This document shows, piece by piece, positions 45,401 to 53,865 of a stretch of 64,000 nt of DNA (within the stretch, counting starts at the first letter, position 1; every line of letters begins with the position of its first letter). Position numbers and translations under genes: made by a program. The notes below the pieces were generated by a model. The model saw only the letters and a list, made by a program, of their open reading frames with translations. It was not told where the DNA came from and ran no database searches. This stretch comes from Ensifer sesbaniae (lineage in GTDB: Bacteria; Pseudomonadota; Alphaproteobacteria; Rhizobiales; Rhizobiaceae): contig NZ_JABEKU010000001.1 of the NCBI RefSeq assembly GCF_013283665.1, forward strand, positions 2,921,137 through 2,985,136, given 5' to 3'.

Positions 45401-46582
45401 ATGTTTCGTGACTTCTCGCTCCAGAGCCTTTTCATGGGCCTGCTGATCGCCTTCGTCGGCTTCGCCAGTTCCTTCGCCGTCGTGCTGCATGGGCTGACCG
45501 GCGTCGGCGCCAGCGAAGCACAGGCCGCCTCCGGGCTGATGGCGCTGTCGATCTCCATGGGCGTCTGCGCGATCGTCATCAGCGCCGTCACGCGGCTGCC
45601 GGTCAGCATCGCCTGGTCGACGCCGGGTGCCGCCCTGCTCGCGAGCGCCGGTGTCGTCGAGGGCGGCTTCAATGCTGCCGTCGGCGCTTTTCTCGTCTGC
45701 GGATTGCTCGTCATCATCGCTGGCCTCTGGAAGCCGCTCGGCCGCCTGGTTTCCACCATCCCTGCCCCGCTCGCCAACGCCATGCTTGCCGGCGTGCTGC
45801 TCAGCCTCTGCTTCGCGCCGGTCAAGGCGATTGACTTCAATCCGCTTCTCGGCTTGCCGATCCTGATTGCCTGGGCAGTCGTCGGCAGCGTCAACAAGCT
45901 CTACGCCGTTCCGGCCGCACTCGTCGCCTTCGTGCTCGTCATCGCCTTTGGCGTCGAGATCCCAGAAGGAGCCCTATCCTCCCTGTCTTCGGCGCTGGTG
46001 CCGACGGTCGAATTCGTGACCCCACAGTTCAACATCGCGGCCATGGTCAGCATTGCCCTGCCGCTCTTCATCGTCACAATGGCCTCGCAGAACATCCCCG
46101 GCATCGCGGTGCTGAAGGTCAACGACTATCACCCGGCTCCCGGACCGCTGTTTGCGACGACCGGTGTCTTCTCCGTGCTGAGCGCACCCTTTGGCGGTCA
46201 TGCGGTCAATCTTGCGGCGATCACGGCTGCCATGTGCGCCGGCAGCGATTCCCATCCCGATCGCGGCAGGCGCTACTGGTCGGCGATCAATGCCGGCGCC
46301 TTCTACATTCTCTTCGGCCTGCTTGCCGGCGTCGTCACCACCTTCGTCAGCCTGGCGCCCTCCATCCTGATCGAGGCGGTCGCCGGCCTCGCCCTCGTCG
46401 GGGCCTTCGCCAGTTCCGCCATGGCCGCCTTCACCGAGGCGAAGACCCGCGAGGCGGCGGCCATCACCTTCCTGGTCACCGCCTCCGGCGTCAGTTTCGG
46501 CGGCATTTCCGGCGCCTTCTGGGGGCTGATCGCCGGCGGGCTGATGCTGGCGCTGGCGCGCCTCACCCGCAAAAAGGCTTGA
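45401..46582 (+). CDS. BenE-family benzoate/H+ symporter-like transporter
   Basis: 393 aa, about 12 hydrophobic segments. BenE signatures: MGLLIAFVGFASSFAVVLHGL, ALSISMGVCAIVISAVTRLPVSIAWSTPGAALLA (in part), PAPLANAMLAGVLLSLCFAPVKA and FGGHAVNLAAITAAMCAGSDSHPD, the last conserved across the family. The name comes from Acinetobacter BenE, but the substrate of family members is mostly untested and no benzoate-degradation genes are near. Divergent from the GAF–Fis gene. Confidence 0.88.
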   Translation: MFRDFSLQSLFMGLLIAFVGFASSFAVVLHGLTGVGASEAQAASGLMALSISMGVCAIVISAVTRLPVSIAWSTPGAALLASAGVVEGGFNAAVGAFLVCGLLVIIAGLWKPLGRLVSTIPAPLANAMLAGVLLSLCFAPVKAIDFNPLLGLPILIAWAVVGSVNKLYAVPAALVAFVLVIAFGVEIPEGALSSLSSALVPTVEFVTPQFNIAAMVSIALPLFIVTMASQNIPGIAVLKVNDYHPAPGPLFATTGVFSVLSAPFGGHAVNLAAITAAMCAGSDSHPDRGRRYWSAINAGAFYILFGLLAGVVTTFVSLAPSILIEAVAGLALVGAFASSAMAAFTEAKTREAAAITFLVTASGVSFGGISGAFWGLIAGGLMLALARLTRKKA

Positions 46583-46595
46583 CCCCGCGGCAAAG

Positions 46596-46624
46596 CTTGC
46601 ATTTGCGGGCGATCTCGTCTATGC
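46596..46624 (+). promoter_or_regulatory. Predicted rplY promoter
   Basis: CTTGCA (46596–46601), 17 nt, CTATGC (46619–46624), close to the rhizobial consensus CTTGAC–N17–CTATAT. Start predicted near 46631, leaving a leader of about 107 nt. Confidence 0.55.
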
Positions 46625-46684
46625 ACCGCGCGTCCGCGTAGACACCCTTGGAGGCAACGCGGATGAAGCCCATGCGGCTTCGGT

Positions 46685-46704
46685 TCATCCGGCATGCCGG
46701 ATGA
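46685..46704 (+). promoter_or_regulatory. Perfect 20-nt palindrome in the rplY leader
   Basis: TCATCCGGCA / TGCCGGATGA, about 34 nt before the rplY ATG and inside the predicted leader. No T-run follows. It may be an RNA hairpin for feedback control or a DNA-binding site. Confidence 0.4.
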
Positions 46705-46737
46705 GCTCTCCAGATTTAGACATAGAAAGGTCTACCC

Positions 46738-47346
46738 ATGAGCCACGCAACTTACGAGCTCAAGGCCGAGACGCGCGAACGGGTTGGTAAGGGGTCCTCC
46801 CGTGAACTTCGCCGCAACGGTCTTATTCCGGCTGTCATCTACGGTGACAAGCAGGCCCCCCTTTCCATCGCACTCTCCACCAAGGAAGTGACGATGAAGA
46901 TCCACGCCGGCGGTTTCATGACCACCGTCGCAACGATCGACGTCAACGGTGAAAAGATCCGCGTCCTGCCGAAGGACTACCAGCTGGATCCGGTCCGCGA
47001 CTTCACCATGCATGTCGACTTCCTGCGCGTCTCCAAGGACAGCCAGGTTACCGTCGAAGTTCCGGTTCACTTCGTGAACGAAGAAAAGTCCCCGGGCCTG
47101 AAGGCTGGCGGCGTTCTGAACATCGTTCGCCACGAAGTCGAGCTCAACGTTTCGGCTGACGACATTCCGGAATTCCTGACCGTCGATCTCTCCGGCCTCA
47201 AGGTCGGCGACGCCATTCACATCTCCAACATCAAGCTGCCGAAGGGCGCGACCCCGGTTATCGCCGACCGCGACTTCACCGTTGCAACGCTTGTTGCTCC
47301 GGCTGGTGGCGTGAAGGAAGAAGCCGAAGGCGAAGCAGAAGCCTGA
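46738..47346 (+). CDS. rplY: Large ribosomal subunit protein bL25 (Ctc/TL5 type)
   Basis: 202 aa, the long form: an N-terminal 5S rRNA-binding beta-barrel ([34 protein letters not shown]) and a C-terminal TL5/CTC domain ([42 protein letters not shown] in part). It ends in an acidic tail EEAEGEAEA. In rhizobia the next genes are usually pth and ychF; here two accessory genes come first. An intrinsic terminator follows. Confidence 0.95.
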   Translation: MSHATYELKAETRERVGKGSSRELRRNGLIPAVIYGDKQAPLSIALSTKEVTMKIHAGGFMTTVATIDVNGEKIRVLPKDYQLDPVRDFTMHVDFLRVSKDSQVTVEVPVHFVNEEKSPGLKAGGVLNIVRHEVELNVSADDIPEFLTVDLSGLKVGDAIHISNIKLPKGATPVIADRDFTVATLVAPAGGVKEEAEGEAEA

Positions 47347-47396
47347 TCGGCTTCCGGGTGACTGGCGAAAGGCCAGTCCCGCCGCACTTCATCGAG

Positions 47397-47428
47397 AGCC
47401 CGTCCCATTCGTTTGGGGCGGGCTTTTT
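47397..47428 (+). terminator. Intrinsic terminator of rplY
   Basis: AGCCCGTCCC / GGGGCGGGCT stem (one G·U) with an 8-nt loop and five T, about 50 nt after the stop. Confidence 0.88.
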
Positions 47429-47607
47429 GCTTTGGTTCACAGGCCGCTCGCCACACGGCGCCGCCATCGCATCCCATCATTTATCACGAAACGATTTCAG
47501 CAACATTTAAGGTTTTGATGATGTCCTTCTGGCGGGGAAACTGGGGCTCAGACTGAAGAGAATCCGAATATGAGATGCGTGGCAGCACCTTCTGAGGCGT
47601 GCATCCG

Positions 47608-49992
47608 ATGATGCACTCCGTGGAGAACCGATTTATTGCGATTGTCTGTGGCGCAATGCTCGTTTTCATTGCCCCGCTGCTCGTTCTCTTCCTGAGCATT
47701 TCCGGCGACCGCATTGCACGCGAGCGGATTCACAACATAGAACTATTGATGGCCGCAAGCGCCGAGGCGCTGGGCAAGCCGATCTGGGATTTCGACAGCG
47801 ACGGCATCAAGCACATTGCTCGCTCGCTGATAAACGGCACCGATATCCTCTCCGTCACCGTGCGCGACCAAACCGGCTCGATCCTCGCCCAGATGCCGCT
47901 TGGCGGCGCCGTGCCCGGCACCAAGGACCGGATCCTCGGCCTGCCCATTTCCTATCAGTCCATGGATGGAATGAAGGAGGTCGGCCGCATCGAAGTGAGA
48001 GTACCGACGCCCGGCCTTCTGTCGCAGTTCAGCAAGGATGAACTGGCGATCCTCGCCATCCTGCTCTTCGCCGTCGCGATCGTCTTCGCCGCCGCACTCG
48101 TCGGCAATCGCTTCACGGTGATGCGCCCGCTGATGCGCCTGACCGCAGCGATCGAGGCGACGCGCCGGCTCGGATCACGCCACCGCGTCGACTGGACCTC
48201 CGATGACGAAATGGGCGCGCTTGCCGCCAACTTCAACGAGATGCAGGACCGGCTCGAGCGCGAGGAGACGGAACTGAAAAACGCACACGAACGCGTGACC
48301 GACATCTACAACCTGACGCCGGCCATGCTGTTTTCGCTCGACGTCGACGGGCGCCTGCTCGCCGTCAGCGACTATTGGCTGCTGGCGACCGGTTACGATC
48401 GCGACGACGTCATCGGCCGCGACTTCGTCGACTTCATCGACCAGCACTGGCACGAGACCTATCGCACTCACGCCAAGACGATCGCGGTCGGCGATCATGA
48501 GATCCGCGAGGTCACTGTCCCGTTCCGCAAGGCGAACGACGAGCTGATGACGGTACTGATCCAGGAAACGAAGGCGACCGGAGAAGGCAGCCTGTCGCTC
48601 TCGGTCATGACCGATGTCACCGCGCTGAAGCAGGCGGAAAGCCGCAACCACACCCAGGCGATCACCGATCACCTCACCGGCCTGCTCAACCGCCAGGGGT
48701 TCGAGGCAGCACTCGACGACGCGATCCGCCAGGCCGACGATTGCGCCATGCAACTCGGCTGCCTGTTCATCGATCTCGACCGCTTCAAGTGGATCAACGA
48801 CAATTTCGGTCACGCAGCCGGCGACGACGTGCTGCGGCACACGGTCGAGCTCATCCATGACGCGCTGCGCCCCGGCGACATCATGGCCCGTCTCGGCGGC
48901 GACGAATTCGCCATCCTGATTTCCGACAGGGACGCCGCAACGCTCGCGAGCGAGATCGGCGAGCGCATCGTTTCGACGCTCCGCGAGCCGATGCCGATTG
49001 CCGGCAACGAACTCCTCGTCAGCGCCAGCGTCGGCATCTCGGTCTACCCGGCCCATGCGGAAAACGCTTCCGACCTGCTGCTCAAGGCGGACATGGCGAT
49101 GTATGCGCGCAAGCACGATGGCAAGAACGGCCTGAAGCTGTTCGATTCCAGCATGCTCGACGCCTCCCGCGAACGCCATGAGATCGAACAGTGCATCGAA
49201 GCCGGGCTGAAGGACGACCACTTCGAGGCCTGGCTGCAGCCGATCGTCAGCCTTGCCGACGGGCAGATCGCCGGCTTCGAGGCACTGATGCGCCTCAACC
49301 ACCCGGAAAAGGGCCTGATGCCGCCGGGCAAGATCATCGGCATCGCCGAGGAAACCGGCACGATCGCGCGCATCGGCGATCGCATCCTCGAGAAAGCAAT
49401 CCGCAATTTGGCAGCGATCTCCGAGCTGGACGGCACGCAGGATACCTATCTGGCCGTCAACTTCTCGCCGTTGCAATTCGAGCTGACGCTGCCGCACAAG
49501 CTCGCCGCCCTGCTGCTGAAGCACCATATTTCGCCGAGCCGGATCGTCGTCGAGATCACCGAAGCCGTGCTCATGCTCGACAATCCGGAAGTGCATGCGG
49601 TGCTGAAGCAGCTCAACGAATTCGGCTGCCGCATCGCGCTCGACGATTTCGGCACCGGCTATTCGTCGCTGAGCTACCTCAACCGTTTCCCGGTCGATAT
49701 CGTCAAGGTCGACCAGTCCTTCACCCGTTCTCTGAGCTCAGGCACCGCCGACATCCGGCGCAAGAGCCGCATGCTGATCAAGGGCATCCGCACCATCTCG
49801 CACCAGATGGGTTGCACCGTCGTCGCCGAGGGCATCGAGACGAAGGAGCAATGGCAGCTCCTGCGCAAGCTGGGTGTCGATTGCGGCCAGGGCTATCTCT
49901 TCAGCCGGCCGATGCCGATCGAAAGCATGTTGAACATGCTGGAAAGCGACTCGGAAGCAAAGGCGGCGACGGCCGCAGGCAAGCGGGCATGA
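47608..49992 (+). CDS. Membrane GGDEF–EAL cyclic-di-GMP protein with PAS domain
   Basis: 794 aa: transmembrane helix (about 12–34), periplasmic domain (35–145), second helix (about 150–170), HAMP (about 175–225), PAS (230–345), GGDEF domain with intact GGDEF at 430–434 and an intact I-site RxxD exactly five residues upstream, then EAL domain with EAL at 558–560, DDFGTGYSS and EGIET. Both cyclase and phosphodiesterase motifs look active. Start ATG 47608 is a choice among several weak ones. It is followed by a periplasmic binding protein gene that may feed its sensor domain. Confidence 0.92.
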   Translation: MMHSVENRFIAIVCGAMLVFIAPLLVLFLSISGDRIARERIHNIELLMAASAEALGKPIWDFDSDGIKHIARSLINGTDILSVTVRDQTGSILAQMPLGGAVPGTKDRILGLPISYQSMDGMKEVGRIEVRVPTPGLLSQFSKDELAILAILLFAVAIVFAAALVGNRFTVMRPLMRLTAAIEATRRLGSRHRVDWTSDDEMGALAANFNEMQDRLEREETELKNAHERVTDIYNLTPAMLFSLDVDGRLLAVSDYWLLATGYDRDDVIGRDFVDFIDQHWHETYRTHAKTIAVGDHEIREVTVPFRKANDELMTVLIQETKATGEGSLSLSVMTDVTALKQAESRNHTQAITDHLTGLLNRQGFEAALDDAIRQADDCAMQLGCLFIDLDRFKWINDNFGHAAGDDVLRHTVELIHDALRPGDIMARLGGDEFAILISDRDAATLASEIGERIVSTLREPMPIAGNELLVSASVGISVYPAHAENASDLLLKADMAMYARKHDGKNGLKLFDSSMLDASRERHEIEQCIEAGLKDDHFEAWLQPIVSLADGQIAGFEALMRLNHPEKGLMPPGKIIGIAEETGTIARIGDRILEKAIRNLAAISELDGTQDTYLAVNFSPLQFELTLPHKLAALLLKHHISPSRIVVEITEAVLMLDNPEVHAVLKQLNEFGCRIALDDFGTGYSSLSYLNRFPVDIVKVDQSFTRSLSSGTADIRRKSRMLIKGIRTISHQMGCTVVAEGIETKEQWQLLRKLGVDCGQGYLFSRPMPIESMLNMLESDSEAKAATAAGKRA

Positions 49993-50084
49993 TGTTCGCC
50001 GCCAGCGGCCACGATCCCGATGGAGGTTCGGGACGCGGACATATTCCGCGGACATCGCAACAGGCGGCAAAAGGAGGAAGGCAC

Positions 50085-50819
50085 GTGAAGGCGCTGATCC
50101 CATTATTTTTTCTCGGTCTCTTCACGACCGCGCAGGCGCAGACGATCAGGTTCGTCACCGAGGAGTACCCGCCTTACAATTTTTCGACCGAGAACGGTCC
50201 GAGCGGCGCCGCCGTCGACCAGGTCAAGCTGATCATGGAGCGGCTGAAACAGCCTTACACGATCCAGGTCCTGCCCTGGGCGCGAGCCTTCATGCTGGCC
50301 GAAACCGATCCCGCCTATTGCGTTTTCACCACCGGCCACGACGCCGAACGCGACAGGAGGTTCCAATGGGTCGAGCCGCTGCTCGTCGATCACATGGTGA
50401 TGGTTCGCCATACCGGCTCCGATATAGCGCCGAGTTCGCTGGAAGCGGCGCGTCAATACATCGTCGGCACGCAGCGCGAAGACTTCTCCGCAACCTATCT
50501 CAGGGATCACGGCTTTCCGAAGATCGACTATGCCGCCAACCTCGATTCCAGCCTGAAGAAGCTGATCGCCGGACGCGTCGACCTGCTGATGACGTCGGAA
50601 AAGACCTTCGAGATCATGCGCGCCGAGGGCAAACCGGTCGAAGCGGCGCTCGTGCTCGAGGGCAAGCTCTATGGCATCGCCTGCAACCGCGACGTATCGC
50701 GCGTAACCGTCGCCGCGATGCAGCGCGAACTCGATCGGTTGGTCGGCAACGGCACCCAGGACGAGATCTTCAAGCACTACGGCCTGACGCCGAATGCCAG
50801 CCTGCATGCCGAGAAATAA
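50085..50819 (+). CDS. Periplasmic solute-binding (SBP_bac_3-like) protein
   Basis: 244 aa, exported by an N-terminal signal peptide (VKALIPLFFLGLFTTAQAQ). Family 3 binding-protein segments: IRFVTEEYPPYNFSTENG at the mature N-terminus, VDQVKLIMERLKQPYTIQVLPWARAF and KLIAGRVDLLMTSEKTFEIM. The gene starts with GTG 50085 behind a near-perfect AAGGAGG; the open frame before it is a shadow of the EAL gene. No ABC permease is near, which suggests a sensory role with the GGDEF–EAL receptor rather than transport. Confidence 0.85.
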   Translation: MKALIPLFFLGLFTTAQAQTIRFVTEEYPPYNFSTENGPSGAAVDQVKLIMERLKQPYTIQVLPWARAFMLAETDPAYCVFTTGHDAERDRRFQWVEPLLVDHMVMVRHTGSDIAPSSLEAARQYIVGTQREDFSATYLRDHGFPKIDYAANLDSSLKKLIAGRVDLLMTSEKTFEIMRAEGKPVEAALVLEGKLYGIACNRDVSRVTVAAMQRELDRLVGNGTQDEIFKHYGLTPNASLHAEK

Positions 50820-50886
50820 GCGTTGACTTCCCCCTGGCACGATGATTTTGGATGGCCCCACCCCGAAATCATCGACGCGTGACGAG

Positions 50887-51606
50887 ATGCTGATCATCGC
50901 AGGGCTTGGCAATCCAGGTTCGAAATACTCCGCCAACCGGCACAATATCGGCTTCATGGCGGTCGACGTCATCCACCGCCGGCACGGCTTTTCCTCCTGG
51001 TCGAAGAAGTTCAAGGCCGAGATCGCCGAAGGCGAGATCGCCGGCGAGCGCGTGCTCTTGATGAAACCGCAGACCTTCATGAACCTCTCCGGCGAGGCGG
51101 TCGGCGAGGCCATGCGCTTCTACAAGTTGCAGCCGAAGGACATCACCGTCATCTATGACGAGCTCGACCTGCCCGCCGCCAAGGCGCGGCTCAAGGTGGG
51201 CGGCGGCCATGGCGGCCACAACGGCATCAAGTCGATCGACGCTCATTGCGGCAAGGACTATCGTCGCCTGCGCCTCGGCATCGGCCATCCCGGAGTCAAG
51301 GACCTGGTGCACGCCCATGTGCTCGGCGATTTCGCCAAGGCCGACCAAGCCTGGCTGGTGCCGCTGCTCGACGCCATAGCCGACAATGCCGACATGCTGG
51401 TGCGCGGCGAGGATTCCCAGCTTCTGAACAAGATCGCGCTCGCGACCGGCGGCAAGCCGGAGGCAGACGAGCCCGAAACCCCGAAGAAGCAGGGCGCGCA
51501 ATCGCACATCCATCAGGCCCGCAATTCAGCCCAGCCGAAGAAGCTGCCGGCGACCGGCCCGATGGCCGACATGCTGAAGAAGATGTTCGGCTCGAAGGGC
51601 GACTGA
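50887..51606 (+). CDS. pth: Peptidyl-tRNA hydrolase
   Basis: Recycles tRNA from stalled peptidyl-tRNA. 239 aa; the catalytic His is in [14 protein letters not shown] (about residue 20), with [40 protein letters not shown] (in part) and RLRLGIGHP. The C-terminus has an extra basic, Pro/Lys-rich tail of about 40 aa, normal for rhizobia. The ATG at 50887 starts [14 protein letters not shown]. It is followed by accessory genes before ychF. Confidence 0.95.
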   Translation: MLIIAGLGNPGSKYSANRHNIGFMAVDVIHRRHGFSSWSKKFKAEIAEGEIAGERVLLMKPQTFMNLSGEAVGEAMRFYKLQPKDITVIYDELDLPAAKARLKVGGGHGGHNGIKSIDAHCGKDYRRLRLGIGHPGVKDLVHAHVLGDFAKADQAWLVPLLDAIADNADMLVRGEDSQLLNKIALATGGKPEADEPETPKKQGAQSHIHQARNSAQPKKLPATGPMADMLKKMFGSKGD

Positions 51607-51717
51607 GCTCGCCTCTTCCCGCTTGCACCGGAAGCATGATCCCGCGCGGATCCGCCTCCGCGGCCCCCACCGAGACGGCTTGGTTCGGTTCGACCACGGC
51701 GGGGCCGACATCCTCAT

Positions 51718-52347
51718 CTAGGCTGCCCTGTGGGCTGCGAGGAAGATCCGCACCGCCTCCTCCGCATGCGCTTTCAAAGCCTCGGGCGCTGGAATGGCGC
51801 CATCGCCGAGCAGCATGGCGTCGTTCACCGGTCCACCCATGACGAGCCAGTTGAAGAACCCGCCGGCGGCCTCAGCGTCCTTCACCCGGATGTCGCCCTT
51901 TTCGCCATAGCGCTTGAAGGCGGCCGCAAGCCGCCTGATCGAACGCATCGGCCCGCGCTCGTGCAGTGCTTCGCCGAGCTGTGGAAAGCGCTCGACCTCG
52001 GCGATCACTAGGCGCCGCACCTGCATCAGCCGCGGCGTCATCACGATCGTCAGCAACTGGGTGGCATAGTCGAGCAGGAACTCCTCGATCGGCTCATCGC
52101 CGTCAGGGTCGGCGACCTGTTCCTGAAACGCGTCGCCTGCGCCACCGGTCATGCTGCGCACGACTTCCAGGAACAGCGCCTCCTTGCTCTGGAAATGGGA
52201 ATAGACCGTCTGCTTCGACACGTCAGCGGTCGCCGCGATCTCATCCATGTTGGTGCCGAGAAAGCCGCGCTTCAGGAAGAGATCGCTCGCCGCCGCCACG
52301 ATCGCCCTGCGGGTGCGCTCCATGCGCGTCTTTGCACCGTTGCTCAA
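51718..52347 (-). CDS. TetR-family regulator
   Basis: 209 aa from TTG 52347 (purine-rich AAGGGCAGG just upstream); an ATG at 52323 is possible. HTH region about residues 10–56: RRAIVAAASDLFLKRGFLGTNMDEIAATADVSKQTVYSHFQSKE (in part). The C-terminal ligand domain is of the AcrR/TetR_C_33-like type (PRLMQVRRLVIAEVERFPQLG). It is divergent from a GFA-family gene with a perfect 15-bp palindrome between, so it probably represses that operon and itself. Confidence 0.9.
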   Translation of the reverse strand: MSNGAKTRMERTRRAIVAAASDLFLKRGFLGTNMDEIAATADVSKQTVYSHFQSKEALFLEVVRSMTGGAGDAFQEQVADPDGDEPIEEFLLDYATQLLTIVMTPRLMQVRRLVIAEVERFPQLGEALHERGPMRSIRRLAAAFKRYGEKGDIRVKDAEAAGGFFNWLVMGGPVNDAMLLGDGAIPAPEALKAHAEEAVRIFLAAHRAA

Positions 52348-52409
52348 ACCTGCCCTTCCCCCTGCCTTACATCGCCAAATCACTTGCCACGCAGGATAGG
52401 CCAGTCGGA

Positions 52410-52436
52410 TTGACAAATCAAACTGGACGGTCCAGT
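52410..52436. promoter_or_regulatory. TTGACA box and 15-bp TetR operator
   Basis: TTGACA at 52410–52415 is followed by the perfect palindrome ACTGGAC–G–GTCCAGT (52422–52436), placed where a repressor would block the -35/-10 region of the GFA operon. Palindromes of this form (AnTGGACnGTCCAnT) are common for AcrR-like TetR proteins controlling their neighbours. Confidence 0.65.
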
Positions 52437-52467
52437 CTAGTTAGCGAAATGGGACCGGAGGAGAACC

Positions 52468-53028
52468 ATGGTCAAGCCGCAAGCAAGAAATCGCATTGCC
52501 GCCTGCCGCTGCGGGCTGGTTGCCTTTGAAGCCGTCGGCGAGCCGATCGTCGGCGCCGCCTGCTACTGCACCAGTTGCCGCACCGCCGGCGAGCGCTTCG
52601 AGGCCCTGCCCGAAGCGTCGCCGGTGCTGGAAGCCGATGGCTCGACGCGCTTCGCGCTCTACCGGAAGGACAGGATCCGCTGTCTCAGGGGCAGCGAGCT
52701 TTTGCGCGAGCATCGGTTGACGCCCGCGGCTCCGACGCGCAGGGTCATTGCGAGCTGCTGCAACGCCGCCATGTTCCTCGAATTCAAAGGCGGCCACTGG
52801 CTGAGCGTCTACAACCAGCGTTTCGCCCCGGGTGACCAGCCGCCGCTGGAAATGCGAACCATGACGAAAGATCGCAAGGCGGGCATCGAATTCGCCGACA
52901 CGTTGCCGAGCTACAAGACCCATTCGGGCCGGTTCATGTGGCGGCTGCTGAAGGCCTGGGCAGCAATGGGCTTCAAGGCGCCGGCGATCGACTATGTGAA
53001 AGGCGAGGCCAATGGCATCCGGGACTGA
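52468..53028 (+). CDS. GFA/CENP-V-fold zinc protein
   Basis: 186 aa. Zinc-binding cysteines are visible as ACRCG (about 13–16) and CYCTSC (about 32–37) plus CC near residue 96, the pattern of the glutathione-dependent formaldehyde-activating (Gfa) fold. Whether it binds glutathione or formaldehyde is unproven; most family members are uncharacterised. GGAGGAG lies 5 nt before the ATG. It is the first gene of a TetR-controlled operon and overlaps the next gene by 17 nt. Confidence 0.85.
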   Translation: MVKPQARNRIAACRCGLVAFEAVGEPIVGAACYCTSCRTAGERFEALPEASPVLEADGSTRFALYRKDRIRCLRGSELLREHRLTPAAPTRRVIASCCNAAMFLEFKGGHWLSVYNQRFAPGDQPPLEMRTMTKDRKAGIEFADTLPSYKTHSGRFMWRLLKAWAAMGFKAPAIDYVKGEANGIRD

Positions 53029-53314
53029 GAAGATCGAGATCGAAAACATCGCCTCGCCCGGCCACAAATACCGCGTCGACCGGGTAAAATACGAGGCAAT
53101 GCGGGAAGCCCTGCTCACGGTGCTGCCACCGGCCGCGCCGGGGCTGACCGTCGCGGAAGCGAAGGATCGGCTCTTGCCGCTGTTGCCGCAGGACCTTTTC
53201 CCCGGGGGTGCAAAGGCCGGCTGGTGGCTGAAGGCGGCTCAACTCGACCTCGAAGCCAAGGGCACGATCGAGCGAGAAGCGACCAAGCCGCTTCGTCTGC
53301 ACAAGAAGGCATAA
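53012..53314 (+). CDS. Small conserved hypothetical protein (DUF6958-like)
   Basis: 100 aa, soluble and basic at the C-terminus (ATKPLRLHKKA). Conserved look: SPGHKYRVDRVKYEAMREALL near the N-terminus and GGAKAGWWLKAAQLDLEAKGTIERE near the end, compatible with a small winged-helix-like fold. It starts inside the GFA gene (17-nt overlap), so translation is coupled. The function is unknown. Confidence 0.75.
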   Translation: MASGTEKIEIENIASPGHKYRVDRVKYEAMREALLTVLPPAAPGLTVAEAKDRLLPLLPQDLFPGGAKAGWWLKAAQLDLEAKGTIEREATKPLRLHKKA

Positions 53315-53353
53315 GGCAAGCCGGCAGCAGTCGGGCATCCGCAGCACCGGCCG

Positions 53354-53665
53354 CTATTCCTCGGGCTCTGTGGTGAAGAGCAAAGGAAAACCCGCTTCCT
53401 TGGCAAGGTCGGTCGCCGCCTTGGCCTTGGTTTCCGCAATGTCGCGCACACAGACGACGACCACCGAAGTGCCCATCTTGTGCGCCGTCATCATCACGCG
53501 ATAACCGGCCTCCTCGCTCATATGGAACACGGCCTTGAGCACGCCGACGACGAACTCGCGCGGCGTGTAATCGTCATTGAGCAGCATGACCTTGTAAAGC
53601 TTCGGCCGTTCGAGCTTCGGCTTCACCTTCACTTTGACTTTTCTGGCAACTTCGTTGTCACTCAT
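53354..53665 (-). CDS. clpS: ClpS2-type adaptor protein
   Basis: 103 aa. Core KLYKVMLLNDDYTPREFVVGVLKAVFHM (described in part) with the DD and the N-degron pocket region, followed by AHKMGTSVVVVCVRDIAETKA. ClpS delivers N-end rule substrates to ClpAP. The basic repeat VKVKVKPKLERP at the N-terminus and the pocket sequence MTAHKMG differ from the standard ClpS1 (which has HVHQHG), matching the second alphaproteobacterial paralogue. clpA is not adjacent. Start ATG 53665; a longer frame to 53740 is rejected because it runs into a repeat. Confidence 0.9.
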   Translation of the reverse strand: MSDNEVARKVKVKVKPKLERPKLYKVMLLNDDYTPREFVVGVLKAVFHMSEEAGYRVMMTAHKMGTSVVVVCVRDIAETKAKAATDLAKEAGFPLLFTTEPEE

Positions 53666-53710
53666 CGGAACCACCCCGTTGATGACAGAAAGAACGGCAC
53701 GACCGCTACC

Positions 53711-53808
53711 GCATGGTTCCTTAAATCGAAATGGATTCAAGGACAGATCCGTGCAGCAGATCTCTGTGTTACGGCGGCCTCTCTAAGATCGCGCGCCGCA
53801 CGACGCGC
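53711..53808 (+). repeat. Decayed RIME-like repeat, copy 4
   Basis: GCATGGTTCCTTAAATCG...ATTCAAGGACAGATCCGTGCAG followed by a GCGCGCCGCACGACGCGC-like second hairpin. It keeps the order of the other copies but with many mismatches. Located upstream of clpS. Confidence 0.5.
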
Positions 53809-53865
53809 ACTATCCTATGGGCAGGCGCGCCGATCAAGCAAAAGCCGGGCTTCAGTCACGGCCTG

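Noticed and set aside
49191-50819. 542-codon frame joining part of the EAL gene to the binding protein
   Set aside because: The first half is out of frame with the EAL domain; a GTG with a near-perfect SD at 50085 starts the real gene with a signal peptide.
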